From positions 1 to 64,000 of the forward strand of contig NW_022985437.1 in assembly GCF_010093595.1 (NCBI RefSeq): DNA of 64,000 bases, read 5' to 3'. The notes beneath the pieces were generated by a model. It was given only the letters and a program-made list of their open reading frames with translations. It was not told the origin of the DNA and searched no databases. The position numbers were made by a program, and so were the translations under genes. Position 1 is the first letter of the stretch. Each line of letters opens with the position of its first letter. Below are positions 45,948 through 57,757 of the stretch, piece by piece. This DNA is from Mytilinidion resinicola. Its lineage: Eukaryota; Ascomycota; Dothideomycetes; Mytilinidiales; Mytilinidiaceae.

Positions 45948-46483
45948 CTACTCGCTTTGAGGGGCTGTCTCCTCCGCGACAGCCTTTGGGATCACCTTAT
46001 GCAGCACCAACGAGTCCACCCACTCGCCTTTGGAGAACTCAGCCTTCTCGACCGTACCTATCTCCTCAAATCCCAACCGCAGACCCAGCTTCCAGCTCGT
46101 TTCATTCCGCGGCTCGCATTCGATTTCGAGCGTCAGGCCATCGCCGAGCTGGGGAAGAAACGCCTCCACCGCTTCTATCGCAAAGCCCTTGTCTTACACG
46201 GCGGGCATGAAGGCGTACTAGATGTCGGCATGGCCATCCTTTATAAACGCCCAATCCTCCCAATGAAGCGCTCTTTGTGCGTAACAGCGAGTTTGTAAAG
46301 TGCCTGCGGTACAACAATTTGCGCGTTAATATTATTTTGGACAAGCTCCTTTAATTCTTCTATAGTGCGCTCGGCATTGTACTAATAGCGGACGACAGAT
46401 AGGATGGATTCAAGCTTGTAGTAGGAGCGAATGTCGTCATGCGTGAAGTCGCGTATCTCGAGGCGGACCGTCTGGATATACAT
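45948..46483 (-). pseudogene. GNAT acetyltransferase pseudogene
   Basis: The minus strand starts MYIQTVRLEIRDFTHDDIRS, a typical GNAT beginning. It ends with an acetyl-CoA-fold C-terminus: LEIECEPRNETSWKLGLRLG, then FEEIGTVEK and FSKGEWVDSLVLHKVI. Between them are TAG at 46382-46384, one frameshift near 46250, TAG at 46218-46220 and TAA at 46194-46196. All three stops can arise from CAG, TGG or CAA by a C-to-T change on one strand. The full length, about 178 codons, matches small GNAT proteins. It is certainly inactive as written. Confidence 0.8.
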
Positions 46484-47677
46484 AGCTGAGGTGGCCTGCT
46501 TATTTCTGATGCAGAGGAGGTATGCTGATATAAACTAGAGCTTCTAAGGGTAAGAAGGTTGAGCTTTATAGACAATACAATCGTATTTTCCGTTCAACAG
46601 ATGGAACGTCTGAGGATAGGTTGGCGCCGCCGATGGAACCATGCGAAGAAACTTCTCCCAGACGACGAGGCTGAGAGCCCCCACTCGTTGGAGTCATTTT
46701 CTGCTGTGCCCTGCCTTACTGTGTCTCGCGGTGACTCCGGTCTGTTGTGGATGAGGCATGAGCTGAGGTCGAAATACAGCGCCAGCCGCCCGCCTTCTCA
46801 TCGCTTAGCCATTGGACAACCTCTCGCCCCTGAGGCGTACTTCTATATACGCGCACCGGTGTAAGCTCCATCCCAAGAACTTCCTTCCGCTTTCTCAACC
46901 TCACAGACAACCATGTCTTGATTCTCCAGAAACGTTTTGTAATGGGCTCTCAGTCATTGGCCTCTTCAAGAAAAATGCTCTTCAAGCTGCTCTTGACTCG
47001 CTATCAGGATTCGGTTGGCGGCTCCTTGTTCGGGTCTCCTAAGCGGGCGTTCGAGACTTCTTGTCGCCCAGCTTGCTCCGAAGACGTTAGCTGAGACGCC
47101 CAAGCAATATAAATTTCCACCGCCACGCAAGCTCCCGAAGCCACCGCCCCTGGATCCGACTCGGTTCTCCTGCACAATCATGCATAACGTATTGGCATGT
47201 CGGCCGCTAGGTTCGATCTTGCGATAGCGTGCGTCCGGTTTGGTGATGTGCCGCTCCCGCTCAGCCCTGTTCTCAGGGGTCAACGGCCGCTCACGAACTA
47301 TAGCGTCTCTTCCCGCCGTCAAAGTCTCGCCCTGTTGGCTATGTTTAGAGTCTCTTTACTCTTTTTGCTTTATTCCTAGTTACCTGTGGCGCTTGCATAA
47401 AATATAGCTAGCTCATATTTACGACCTAAAGTCTAACGCGGTCCCACAGGCCGTCGCCGACTCCAAGAGACTCGGTCTTTGGAACACGACCTGAAGACTG
47501 CCTGCAGCAAAGTAGCGACTCGGCCGACATGATATATACCGTAAAGCCCGCTTGAGAACAAATCTGACTCTTCTCACTCTCTTCCTCCCCTTCTCTCCTG
47601 TTGCTTTTTTGCCAGTGCCATCACTCGCTGCGCTGCGCTGTTTATCCTTTACGGTGTCGTTCATTTAGCCTATAAAC
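46484..47677. other. Intergenic, 5' side of the peroxidase gene
   Basis: Frames of 60-118 codons overlap on both strands without domains. The last 250 bases contain pyrimidine-rich text ahead of the start at 47678. Confidence 0.4.
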
Positions 47678-50600
47678 ATGATCGCCCTTTCATTGCCGAT
47701 CGTTGCGTGGGTCATGTCGACTCTGCAATTAGGAGTATTCGCAGTGCCGACATGGCCTTCTTCAGTTGACGAGTTGGAGGATATCATGCTCCTAAATTCG
47801 GGCTACCGATCTCGTGGATTCTCAGCCGCTGTTACCCCTTGTTCTTTTTCTGCCCAGGGAGCTGGACGAGTTGCTGCAGCTGAGTGGATCCGAACCGCGT
47901 TTCACGACATGGCGACCGGAAATGCGGTCCAAGGCATCGGAGGCCTTGATGCGTCCCTCGTTTTTGAGACCAATGGAGGGGAGAACATTGGCCCCGCCTT
48001 CAATACGACACTTACAACATATGCGCCATTCTTTTCAAGCCGATCATCAATGTCAGACATTATCGCCATGGGGATGTACACCGCCGTGCGATCCTGCGGT
48101 GGACCTGTGGTAGCTATCAGGACTGGGAGAATTGATGCCACCAAAGGCGGCGATTCCGGGGTACCTCTGCCACAGAACGGGATAACCATATTCCAGAATC
48201 AGTTCCTCAGGATGGGATTCAACACAACCGAGATGATCGCTGTCGTTGCTTGTGGACATACTATGGGGGGAGTTCATTCCAGCAACTTCCCGGAAATTGT
48301 CCCGGTAGCATCTGCTGCAAATTCGAACGGTGTCAAAGACTTCGACACTACACAACTCTTCGACAACAAGGTTGCGACTGAGTACGTCTCTGGAACCACT
48401 CTGAACCCTCTTGTGGTCGGCCCTTCGATTGCCAAAGGGGAAAACTCCGATGGGAGAGTCTTTGCAGCTGACGGGAATGTCACTATCAAAGCATTGACGA
48501 ATCTCGCGACTTTCACCAGTGTCTGCTCGACCATGCTCCAAAAGATGATTGAAGTCGTTCCAAAAGGGACTGTTCTCACTGATCCGATTGTACCATATGA
48601 AGTCAAACCATATGCTCTTCAATTGACCTTACTTGCAGGGGGAGCGAATATCTCTTTTACTGGCGACATCCGAATTCGAACAACCATTCGCGCAGCAAGT
48701 CAGGTCGCTAGTGTTCAGATTGTGTATAAAGACCGCGATGGAAATTCTGCGAGTGACAATATCGATACGACCTACAAAGGAACTGCGAACGGATTCGACG
48801 ATAGCTTTACTGTAAGTTTTTAGACCACGACCTGCGGACACAGCAACGATCCGGAAGTTATGCTGACCAAAGTGAAGTTCTATGGATTCTCCGCCAATCT
48901 TGCCGCTAGTTCGTCAATCTCATCATTCAATGTACTTGTGACCCTCATCGACGGGTCTACGGAGCTACATGACAATAATGGCGCCGGGTTTCCCATTCAA
49001 GACACTATCATGTTGCAGTCTCCACAAAGCTGTTTGAGTTCGACTAACGATACCAATGGGCAGCGTAGTCTAACAGTCATCGCTGCTGTGAGTTCTGTTT
49101 TGCCTTCTTAGATATCATTGAGGGCTAATCGAAAATTTAGGTCAGGAATACCGGGTTATTTTCCGTACAACTCCAACTCACATTGAAGATTCCGAGAACC
49201 GATGGAATCATCGTTCCTACTCTGTCTACAGTCTCCGCGGCTATGGCTTCGCAGACTGCGATTGGCTCGTACAACCTCTACGCGGCAACCTATTCGCTAG
49301 ATCCCTCTCAGACGCAGACCACCTCTTTTGGTGTGTCCGCGGGAAGTTCTACCGATAACTACAAGAACGTTACTCTGCTGCCAAGCACATGCGCAGCTTT
49401 AAGCCCCACTGCTCCATCTTCAACACCTTCTTCATCGGCATTTGCATTCCAAGGCTGCTACACGGACTCTTCTGCTTCAAGGGCGTATTCGGCCGCCGTC
49501 TTTTATGACAACAACTTGACAGTGGAGAAGTGTGCGTTAGATTGTAGCAAATTCCAGTATTTCGGAGTTGAATTTGGGGGCGAGTGTTATTGCGGCAACT
49601 CTCGAGACCCTTCAAGCACCCGTGCTGGAATTTCCGAGTGCAACGTGGCTTGCTCTGGCAATACCGATGAGTACTGTGGTGGGGCCAGCCGTATCAGCGC
49701 ATACAAGAATCTGAATTACGCCCCAGTCACAAACCCAACTATCGCGGGCTACACTTACCAAGGCTGCTTCAGCGAAGCACAAGGAGGGCGAGCTCTTGCT
49801 GATTCCTCTACTGCGACTGATGGTCTCACGGTGGAGAGCTGTGCTTCATTCTGCGGCGGATCGACCTACTTTGGTGTTGAATACGGCCGCGAATGCTACT
49901 GTGGCGCCAGTCTTGCTACGACTAGCACGAATCAATCCGCATCTGACTGTTCGATGACCTGCGCTGGAAATAGTCTGGAGTACTGCGGAGCTGGAAACCG
50001 GCTCAATATCTACAAGAATTCAGCCGTTTCTAGTAGCGTCTCTAGCTCCTCCTCGTCTTCAAGCAGCGCAGCAGCTTCCAGTAGTGTCTCTTCCTTTTCC
50101 TCTACAGACGCAGCAGCAAGCTCGACCTCAGCGACACCAACACCCTCAACCACATCCACACCATCTTCCTCATCGACCACTTCCTCCACCGTCGCGGGCC
50201 CGACCCTCGCCGGATATGACTACCAAGGCTGCCACACCGACCTAGTCTACGCCCGTGTCCTAACTGCAAAAACACAATCCACCAGCACCACGACATACGC
50301 CTCCTGCGCGTCCTTCTGCTCAGGCTACAACTTCTTTGGCGTCGAATACGGATCGGAGTGCTATTGCGGCGACAGCTTCACTAACCCCACCGATACAGCA
50401 CCGGAAACCGACTGCTACTTCGCTTGCTCCGGCGACGCGACCGAAACTTGCGGTGCAGGCAGTCGTATGAACCTTTTCAAGAGTACCACTGTGCAGACCG
50501 GGCCGTCTAATCCTTCGATTGCAGGATACAGCTACCTTTCGTGTCATACCGACGATGTTGGTAATAGGGCGTTGGATGCTCAGTACCTTTTTGATAACTC

Positions 50601-50802
50601 GATGACGGTTGAGAAGTGTGCGGCTTTCTGCGCGAATTACACGTACTTTGGGACTGAGTATGGGACGGAGTGCTATTGTGGGGACTCGTTCGTGAATCCG
50701 ACGAGTGTTGCCAGTGAAGGAGACTGTAGCTTCTTGTGTCCAGGGAACTCGGATGAGTTCTGTGGGGCTGGGGACAGGCTAAGTGTCTATCAAGCTGTGT
50801 AG
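47678..50802 (+). CDS. Secreted heme peroxidase with four WSC domains
   Basis: Exons 47678-48811, 48878-49087 and 49141-50802 join in frame, giving 1001 aa. The TAG at 48818-48820 lies inside intron 1. A signal peptide covers about residues 1-22. The peroxidase domain has a distal site (EWIRTAFHDM, with R72 and H76) and a proximal site (ACGHTMGGVH, with H194), as in the plant/fungal secretory peroxidase superfamily. A beta-rich region of about 300 residues follows. Four WSC domains then begin near residues 549, 652, 808 and 908, each with GC-TD, ECYCG and CGAG-type Cys motifs. A Ser-rich linker separates the second and third. WSC domains bind wall polysaccharides, so the enzyme is probably held on cell walls. 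The substrate is unknown. Confidence 0.88.
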
Positions 50803-51176
50803 ACGGGGGGTGTCTGGTAGTGACCAAGATGGTGATTCATGTTTAATGACATAGACTTAGGAGGATTTAGTGCCTTTGAGATAATATTTGGGTGACGTTT
50901 ATATAAAGGTCCTGTAATTATTAATTTCTAAAGAGGTTCATTGAAGCATCTCAGTTTCTTACGTACAAGATCAACATGCGCTCTTATATCAATACAGATT
51001 GAAAGCTAGTGATGAATATAGTTCTGATCAAATCACGTGCCCTCCGGCAGCTCTTCGGTTCTTTTCAAAGTCCGCAAATCCACACCTGTTCACTTCTCCA
51101 CCTCCATTCGAGCTCTTAACTGCAGCCTTGAGTGATCTGTCTGTTTGGCAAGTAGATCCCAGGCTGTTGTCACGCC
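50803..51176. other. Intergenic between same-strand genes
   Basis: This is the 3' flank of the peroxidase and promoter of the OTU gene. A 100-codon frame at 50999-51301 overlaps the OTU start in another frame. Confidence 0.4.
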
Positions 51177-52172
51177 ATGGACCCTCCGGAGACCTTGGAA
51201 GCCCTCCAAATACGCCACCGCAAAGAACAACGCGACCTCCAGGCCCGCATTACGCAGAAAAAGAAATCAGCGAGCAAGAAGACGAGGAAGGGCGTAAATG
51301 ATGAGTGTGCCACACTTGAGAGTGAGCTGAAAGAACGTCACTCTCAAGAACTAGCAGCTTTGAATAGTGAAAATGGCTTTGCAGCCACAGACGAGGCTCC
51401 CGTTGAGGGAGATCCAGAGGAAGAAGCTCAAAAGGACCCGGAAACAACTACCAACGGCATAGCGGAATCACTACAAAATACATCCATATCCTCTCCCACC
51501 TTAGAGTCCGCAGATTCCCCCGCCTCCAACGAACCGCGAAAGAAGCCAAACCGAGCTAAAGCAAGACTCGCGCGCCGTGCCGCCGAGCAAGACGCCCTCG
51601 CTGCCCAAGCTGCCGCTGAAGCAGCTTCTATGCCGGATTTGCGAGAGCAAGAACGGATCAACATGCGAGGCTATTTCTCGAAGTACGAATTGCAGGAAAA
51701 GGAGATTCGGGCTGACGGGCACTGTCTGTACTCAGCTGTTGCTGACCAGATGGACCAAGCTGGGCTGGGGCTGGAGCCTCGAATACAACCTACGATAGCG
51801 GATAAGCAGCTGGATGGGGTCAGCGATGCGGAGAAGAAGCTGCCGACATATAAGCTTGTGAGGTATGCTGCTGCGGACTACATTGAGCAGAATCCGGACC
51901 AGTTTGCTGGATTTATGGAAGAGCCTCTTGAGGAGTATCTGCGTAAAATACGAGAGACAGGGGAGTGGGGCGGCCATTTAGAGCTCACTGCTCTAGCGAG
52001 ACAGTATGGGATTCAAATCAATGTGCTCCAGGCGAACGGAACCGTGGAGGAGATAACTCCAGCCGAAGACAGTACTGCTACAGGCGACGACAAGAAAGTG
52101 ATTTGGTTAGGGTACTACCATCACAATTTTGGATTGGGCGAGCATTATAACTCGCTGCGGAAAGCGGCCTGA
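51177..52172 (+). CDS. OTU-family deubiquitinase (OTU2/OTUD6-like)
   Basis: A single exon encodes 331 aa. The N-terminal half is a charged coiled-coil region (LQIRHRKEQRDLQARITQKK) followed by an Ala/Arg-rich helix (RAKARLARRAAEQDALAAQ), as in the OTUD6/yeast Otu2 group. The OTU domain starts near residue 165. The catalytic centre is ADGHCLYSAVADQ with D180 and C183, and the catalytic His is in GEHYNSL (H323). The family removes ubiquitin and acts on ribosome-associated targets in yeast and animals. The gene lies 58 bp from the end of the convergent methyltransferase gene. It looks intact, and no intron is needed. Confidence 0.9.
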   Translation: MDPPETLEALQIRHRKEQRDLQARITQKKKSASKKTRKGVNDECATLESELKERHSQELAALNSENGFAATDEAPVEGDPEEEAQKDPETTTNGIAESLQNTSISSPTLESADSPASNEPRKKPNRAKARLARRAAEQDALAAQAAAEAASMPDLREQERINMRGYFSKYELQEKEIRADGHCLYSAVADQMDQAGLGLEPRIQPTIADKQLDGVSDAEKKLPTYKLVRYAAADYIEQNPDQFAGFMEEPLEEYLRKIRETGEWGGHLELTALARQYGIQINVLQANGTVEEITPAEDSTATGDDKKVIWLGYYHHNFGLGEHYNSLRKAA

Positions 52173-52229
52173 AGCTTTTGATACCAGGCTATCTCCGCCC
52201 TATACCAGCATTCGCAGGTCACCGCAACA

Positions 52230-53183
52230 TCAGTACTTATGCTTCCATATGCTAACCCAATCGGTGCCTATCCCAGCTTCGTGCGTTCTCTCCGGCTGCC
52301 AGTGCGCTACCCGCTCCAACGCTCTCTCGTTGTCCCTTACTGGCTTCCGAACCACTACATTCATATCCTCATCATACGCTACCTCCTCGCCCGGCCTTGC
52401 TAGAATCTCTTCATACACCACCGGTGGCAACGCCCACGGCGGGCCCCCAGACGAAGGACTCTTATGCGTCGGAAACTCGAGGCAAATCAGGCGAGCTGTA
52501 GGAGCAAGAAGCTGCGACATTCTTGCTGCCCAGGACGGCCGAAGGGAGGGCGATAGAGCACATAGGAACTACAACAAATACAACAAGTCAGCACACAACC
52601 ACCCGTCACACTGCTCCATCCTTTCGCGAACTCGAATGGGCGTGCCAGAACTCACCGTGTAATCGTAGATTATATCAAACCCATCCCCCAACCCTCCATC
52701 CACCCCCTCCACCCACTCATCCCCAAAGAAATTCCCATACAGAAACTTCACACTCCCGCTCCCCCCCTCCGTATCCCGCGCCGAGTACGCATCCGCCGCG
52801 TCCACCGCATACTTCTCACACGCCCGCACCGCGTTCTCAGACGCCTCGACGCCGTAGCTGTCGTACCCGAAGCTCGCCAGCAGCAGCACGTCGTAGCCTT
52901 TGCCGCAGCCGGGGACCAGCGCGCGCTTGCGCCGCTTGACGTCTGTGGTGTCGTCGACGGTGATCGGGGTGCCGAGGAGGGCGGTTTGGGTGGTGAGCAC
53001 GTCGGCGAGCGCGGGGTTCCAGGTGCCGCGGTCCCAGGGGAGGAAGTCCTGGGTTTTCCAGAGGTCGTCCCAGCGCGAAGGGTGGAGGCTGGGGTCGGTG
53101 TTGAGAAAGTGGGATTGGAGGCGGGTGCGGACGTCGTTGATGGTGTAGAAGGGGGCGGGGGGGTTGGAGGGTGGTGTAGCCAT
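52230..53183 (-). CDS. TPMT-type SAM-dependent (thiol) methyltransferase
   Basis: Exon 53183-52656 joins 52568-52230 across an 87-nt intron (GTGAGT donor, GTTGTAG acceptor), giving 288 aa. A start at 53222 would add 13 residues. RWDDLWKTQDFLPWDRGTWN is a typical beginning of the thiopurine/thiol methyltransferase family. SAM-binding motif I is LVPGCGKGYDVLLLASFGYD. FDIIYDYT at the intron is motif IV-like. The C-terminus has LICLEFPTHK and GPPWALPP segments. Family members methylate thiols, thiocyanate or halides, and fungal ones are poorly characterised. The substrate cannot be inferred. There is no signal peptide. It is convergent with the OTU gene. Confidence 0.87.
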
Positions 53184-54045
53184 GTTGAGGGCAGTGTGTC
53201 GGTGTGAGAGTAGTTGAATCATAGGTTACACAAGTGTAGAGGTGGTTGAGAATGGGTTCGAGAATTGAAGCATGGTCAATGGGTTTATGGATAGAAGTGT
53301 GACGACGCCACGGTGCCTGGATTACTTTATACGCGGAGGCGTCGCCGTGGATTGGACAAAGATGGCCGGAATCGGGGTTGAATGAGTAGCGTGCCGAGAT
53401 TCGGTTGCTTCGACATCTTGGACACGTTGGTAGTGTTTCTCTCAAAGTCATGCAACATCAATTGATATGCTAGTTGTTCAAATAAGCAGCTTCATATGTC
53501 GCACGAAGAGAAGTACAAATGGCGGGGCACACCACCCCGCAATCGGACAAGGAGTCGGCGAAAGCTTGTCGCTCAAATCCCTCGGTGCCACCAAGAGACT
53601 CTTTCATCGCAACTCGGCACACACGGCACCCTCCCGCGGCCAGTCTGCACGCCTCATTGGCTGTATACAACGTCCTCCCCACTCGCTAGAGCCGTCTTTG
53701 CTATCCGTACCTCAGCAGCTGGTGTAGTAGCCACGGTAGCTTGCAGGGAATATGGCATACGCCGATGACATGACTCCGCTAGGAAGACTTGTCCGAGCAA
53801 TGCCTCGTTTACCCTTCAGCAGCGCTGATGTTCGGGTGCAGAGCCTGCTGTTGGACCTGTTCACCGTCTTTCTTCTTCCTCAATTGCCTTTTCTCTTACC
53901 AGATCGCGTTGCATTCCGGGTTCCGTGTTGGTGATACTCGTGAGCTGGAGCTTCCACCCATTGTGAAGACGGATAGATGCGCATTGACTCAGTTCCACGG
54001 CATCCACTCTGAGAAATTGAACAACCACCCAGGACTCTGCTGAGA
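53184..54045. other. Divergent promoter region
   Basis: This lies between the methyltransferase (minus) and the MFS gene (plus). Short frames overlap on both strands and lack domains. Confidence 0.45.
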
Positions 54046-55917
54046 ATGGATGACTCTGAGAAGAAACATCTGAATATGCGCGACGGAGGCGCCCCGAGCC
54101 CGCCAGAACCGCTATCAGGTGATGGCCCGAGGAAAGAGATGGGTAAGGAAATGGGAATGTCAAACGATAAGAACGAAGACACCGACTCAATTGCACCCTC
54201 AGCAATCTCCTCAACCTCCCCGCCATCGATGCACGAAGACAGCGACCCAGAGAGGCCCCGGCCTCGGACTCAAGCCTCTTCGATAGCCTCAACAGCCCAC
54301 CACGTTGATCGGCGTCAACGACGAGGCCTCTTCGCCGCTCTAGCTCTCATACCCGAGGTCACCAACTCGTACCACTACCCTCGCCGCACGAAATGGATGA
54401 TTACGGTTCTTGTTGCGATAGCAGGCATGGCCGCTCCGCTGGGGTCCGCGATTGTAATGCCCGTCCTTCTCGACATCGCACACAGCTTCCACGCCTCTAC
54501 CACGATTGCCAATCTTAACGTCGCCATATACATGCTATCTATGTCCATTTTCCCTCTGTGGTGGTCAAGCTTTAGCGAAACGTTGGGCCGACGGTCGATT
54601 TATCTCGTTTCCTTTGTGCTCTTCTTGCTCTTCGGGGTCTTGGCGGCTGTGTCTACGAGCATGGCCATGTTGATCGTCATGAGGGTTCTTTCTGGAGGGG
54701 CGGCTGCGTCGGTACAGGCAGTTGGGGCCGGGACGATCGCGGATATCTGGGAGCCGAAAGAGCGCGGGAGAGCTATGGGACTCTTTTACCTTGGGCCGCT
54801 GTGTGGTCCGCTTTTTGCTCCCATTATCGGTGGTGCTATGGGACAGGGGCTTGGATGGAGAAGCACTCAATGGTTTCTGGTTGTGTATGGAGCCGTCATG
54901 GTGCTTGGTATCCTGTTTCTTCTTCCGGAGACTCTGGCGAAGAGGAGGGATCTTGCGAAAGAAGCAGAAGATGAAGTGATACGTCGGATGGCATCAAGAG
55001 GGAACAAAGGCAAAGACACGGTAGAAGACGGAGAAAAGAAAGGATTCGCGCAGCAGCAACCTCAAACACTCACCCGCATGTCAACGCGTCAATCGGTCCA
55101 AATCAAGACGAGGAAATACGCAACCCTCGCTAAACGTATCTTCATCGACCCTCTACTCGTCCTGGCCTACCTTAGATACCCAGCAGTCGCACTCACCGTT
55201 TACTACGCTTCTATCTGCTTCGGCTCACTCTACTGCCTCAACATCTCCATCCAGCAGACGTTCTCCAGGTCACCCTACAATTTCTCAACGCTGATCATTG
55301 GTCTCCTATACATCCCCAACTCGCTCGGCTACTTCCTCGCATCTATGTTTGGCGGCCGCTGGATCGACCGGATCATGCACCGTGAAGCCACGAAAGCAGG
55401 CCGGTACGACGAGAACGGCAAACTCTCCTTCAGGCCCGAAGACCGCATGCGCGAGAATGCCTGGCTGGCGGCGGTCATGTGGCCCGGAGCATTGATCTGG
55501 TATGGGTGGACGGCGGAGAAGGGGGTCTTTTGGTTCGTTCCGGTATGTCTACTCCTTCCCCTCCCCTTCTAAATCCAACCTCTTTACTCGGAACAGCCAC
55601 GCTAACCCCAAAACCAGATGCTCGCCAACTTCTTCTTTGGCATTGGCAGCATGCTCATCTTCGGCCTCGCGACGACAATGCTGACTGAGTTCATGCCGCG
55701 CCGCGCTTCGTCGGGCATCGCGATCAACAACTTCGTCCGCAACATCTTCTCGTGTGCTGCTGCTGTGGCTGCGGGGCCGATCATCGACGCCATCGGGAAC
55801 GGGTGGCTGTTCACGATCCTAGGCCTTTGGAGTGTGGTGAGTGGGTGCGCGGTTATCTGGGCTATGAAGAAATATGGCGATCGGTGGAGGAGGACTATGG
55901 GTGAGGGCGGCATTTAG
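54046..55917 (+). CDS. MFS transporter, DHA1 (Dtr1/Qdr-like)
   Basis: Exons 54046-55542 and 55618-55917 flank a 75-nt intron (GTATGT, CCAG), giving 598 aa. A polar cytosolic N-terminus of about 110 residues precedes 12 hydrophobic helices. The loop between helices 2 and 3 carries SETLGRRSIYL, the MFS motif A variant. VQAVGAGTIADIWEPKERGR and a PLCGPLFAPIIGGAMG motif C-like segment follow, typical of 12-helix drug:H+ antiporters. The central loop (about 320-370) is long and charged. The nearest well-known relatives are yeast dityrosine and quinidine transporters. The substrate is unknown. It looks intact. Confidence 0.87.
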
Positions 55918-56148
55918 GCCACCTCCAAAAGCATGAGCTCCCTCATTCCTGCTCATTTCTCGTTTCTTCCTGCATTTTCAAGCAGCGGTGTTGTTTCGCA
56001 TAGTGTTTAGATCAAGCATTGGCGCTTTGGGGGCATGGAGGTTGGTTTGTAGAAGCGTTTCAATAGTTGATGATAGACTACATGGGCACGATACATAGGT
56101 ACAGAGGTAGTATATACAACTTCCTTGGCTTTCTCGGATTTCTCCTTG

Positions 56149-56170
56149 CTCTCTCTCTCTCTCTCTCTCT
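56149..56170. repeat. (CT)11 microsatellite
   Basis: Eleven uninterrupted CT units downstream of the MFS gene. Confidence 0.9.
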
Positions 56171-56409
56171 ATGCTTCAGTCGCAGCCGAGACCCCGGGCG
56201 GGAGTGTGTCGATCCGATCCGGGCCGGGTGCCAAGGCTATCGTCACGGGTTTTCGGATGACTCACGTGAGGCTGGATTCGCAGAACTATATCATCGGAGT
56301 CGGTGTGGATTGGACTTTCTTTTCGCTATGGAATGGCAGGAGATTCTGGGGTTGATCAAATCATCCGCAGTAGGTCATCATGGCTGTGTCGTCGAGTTCA
56401 GCACATATG

Positions 56410-56435
56410 CCCCCCCCCCCCCCCCCCCCCCCCCC
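56410..56435. repeat. Poly-C run of 26
   Basis: A homopolymer of 26 C. Such runs are rare, polymorphic and prone to length errors in sequencing, so the exact length is doubtful. Confidence 0.9.
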
Positions 56436-57757
56436 GACCCGACATTCTCATGTAGTGGTGGATTTGGTCGCCCTGAGCAGGTCGGTCGGTGATGGACTCC
56501 AGTACTCTTCCACCACGCTGAGAAGCGCCAACTCGCTGTTACTCTGGACCATCTCTTTCTTTGATAACGAATAACGAAGTTCATTAACTCACCTCATCAT
56601 CCCACTCCCCCACTTCCGTCCATCAATCCCAGTCTCAACCGCGCTCAGCAGCACCAACCCTCCCCAATCAACCCACAGCACAACCCACTTCTCCATCCCA
56701 TGGTCTCCGTGGAACATTGGCTTTCTCAAGCCCAGCACCAGCCCCATGGAAAAGAAAGCCTGGGGCTTTTGCACAACCATGGGCGGCAGGACAGTGCAAT
56801 GTTGAACTGCAGCGCATGAAACCCCCCCTCCGCCCCTCATTTGACTCCCCCCATGATCCCTATTGACGATCAAAAGGCCGGACAGGAGGGACGTTTTTAT
56901 ACAAGGAGAAAGGGCGGGTTGTCACGTGAGATAGCGCTAGTTAGGTAAGCGGTAAGCGAGAGGGGGCGCCTCGATCGTGGTGGTTGTATTGATGAGTGTC
57001 CAGCTAAATAGAACCGCATGTCTTGGAGAGCGAGGAGGTCGTAGCTGCTTCTTTGAATTGTGGAGGATGAAGACAGCTTGTACTCGATGATCAAAAGCTT
57101 CAGATATCTATAACGATAGAAGCAAGCAGTCTGTCGGAACGTAGCGTCTCTGCTCGGTGGCTCACGTACCTGACTCTCCCCCCGTCAACACGCAGCTTCC
57201 CGCACGACCAGGGCCCGTTTCAACCATCTCCCGGAAATCCGCACGTCATCTCCCCATCTCCTCCTGATCATCCGGTCCGCATACCATCACTCGCAAACAT
57301 CACATGTCACCAATCTCAAACCCCTCATTGACAATCAAATCCATAAATTCTAATCGTTCAAGATACACACACAGCAGCAGCTAGTAGAGCTTTCGCAAAG
57401 AAAACACACACTGCACAATCAAGCCCCCTATCCCCCGCCATGCTCTTCATCCGCTCATCCTCTCATCGCTTTCGCTCGGGTAGGTCCGTCTCGCGCGACA
57501 TCAAGCCCCGCGAGCTGTCAACACGCTCTGAATAAACCTTAAGTTTAGGAAAAAAGTTTGGTAGTAGAAGAGAAGTAAAAACACAGTTTATCAAAAAGGT
57601 CTCCAAAAACAAAAGACAATGATGTTCACCAAAAAAAGGGGGGAAAATCCCGTGGCGGCATCTCCGTAGAGTTTCATGCTCGCAAAAATTCCTGTTCAAC
57701 GCCCGTAGCCTGTACCCTGTAAACCGATTCCGTAGTTCAGCTGGAAAGAAGAGATGG

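Larger units (their letters stand above)
55918..57757. other. Intergenic, 1.8 kb, with simple repeats
   Basis: No gene is recognised. A CT run (56149-56170) and a 26-base C run (56410-56435) occur. The apparent Pro-rich frames around 56067-56584 come from the C run. Confidence 0.45.

Noticed and set aside
47205..47235. GGTTCGATC resembling a tRNA T-loop
   Set aside because: No acceptor stem or anticodon arm can be drawn around it. No tRNA was found in the window.
48812..48877. In-frame TAG (48818-48820) in the peroxidase gene, looking like a pseudogene
   Set aside because: A GTAAGT donor at 48812, a GCTGAC branch and an AG at 48876-48877 remove it in frame and restore a natural sequence.
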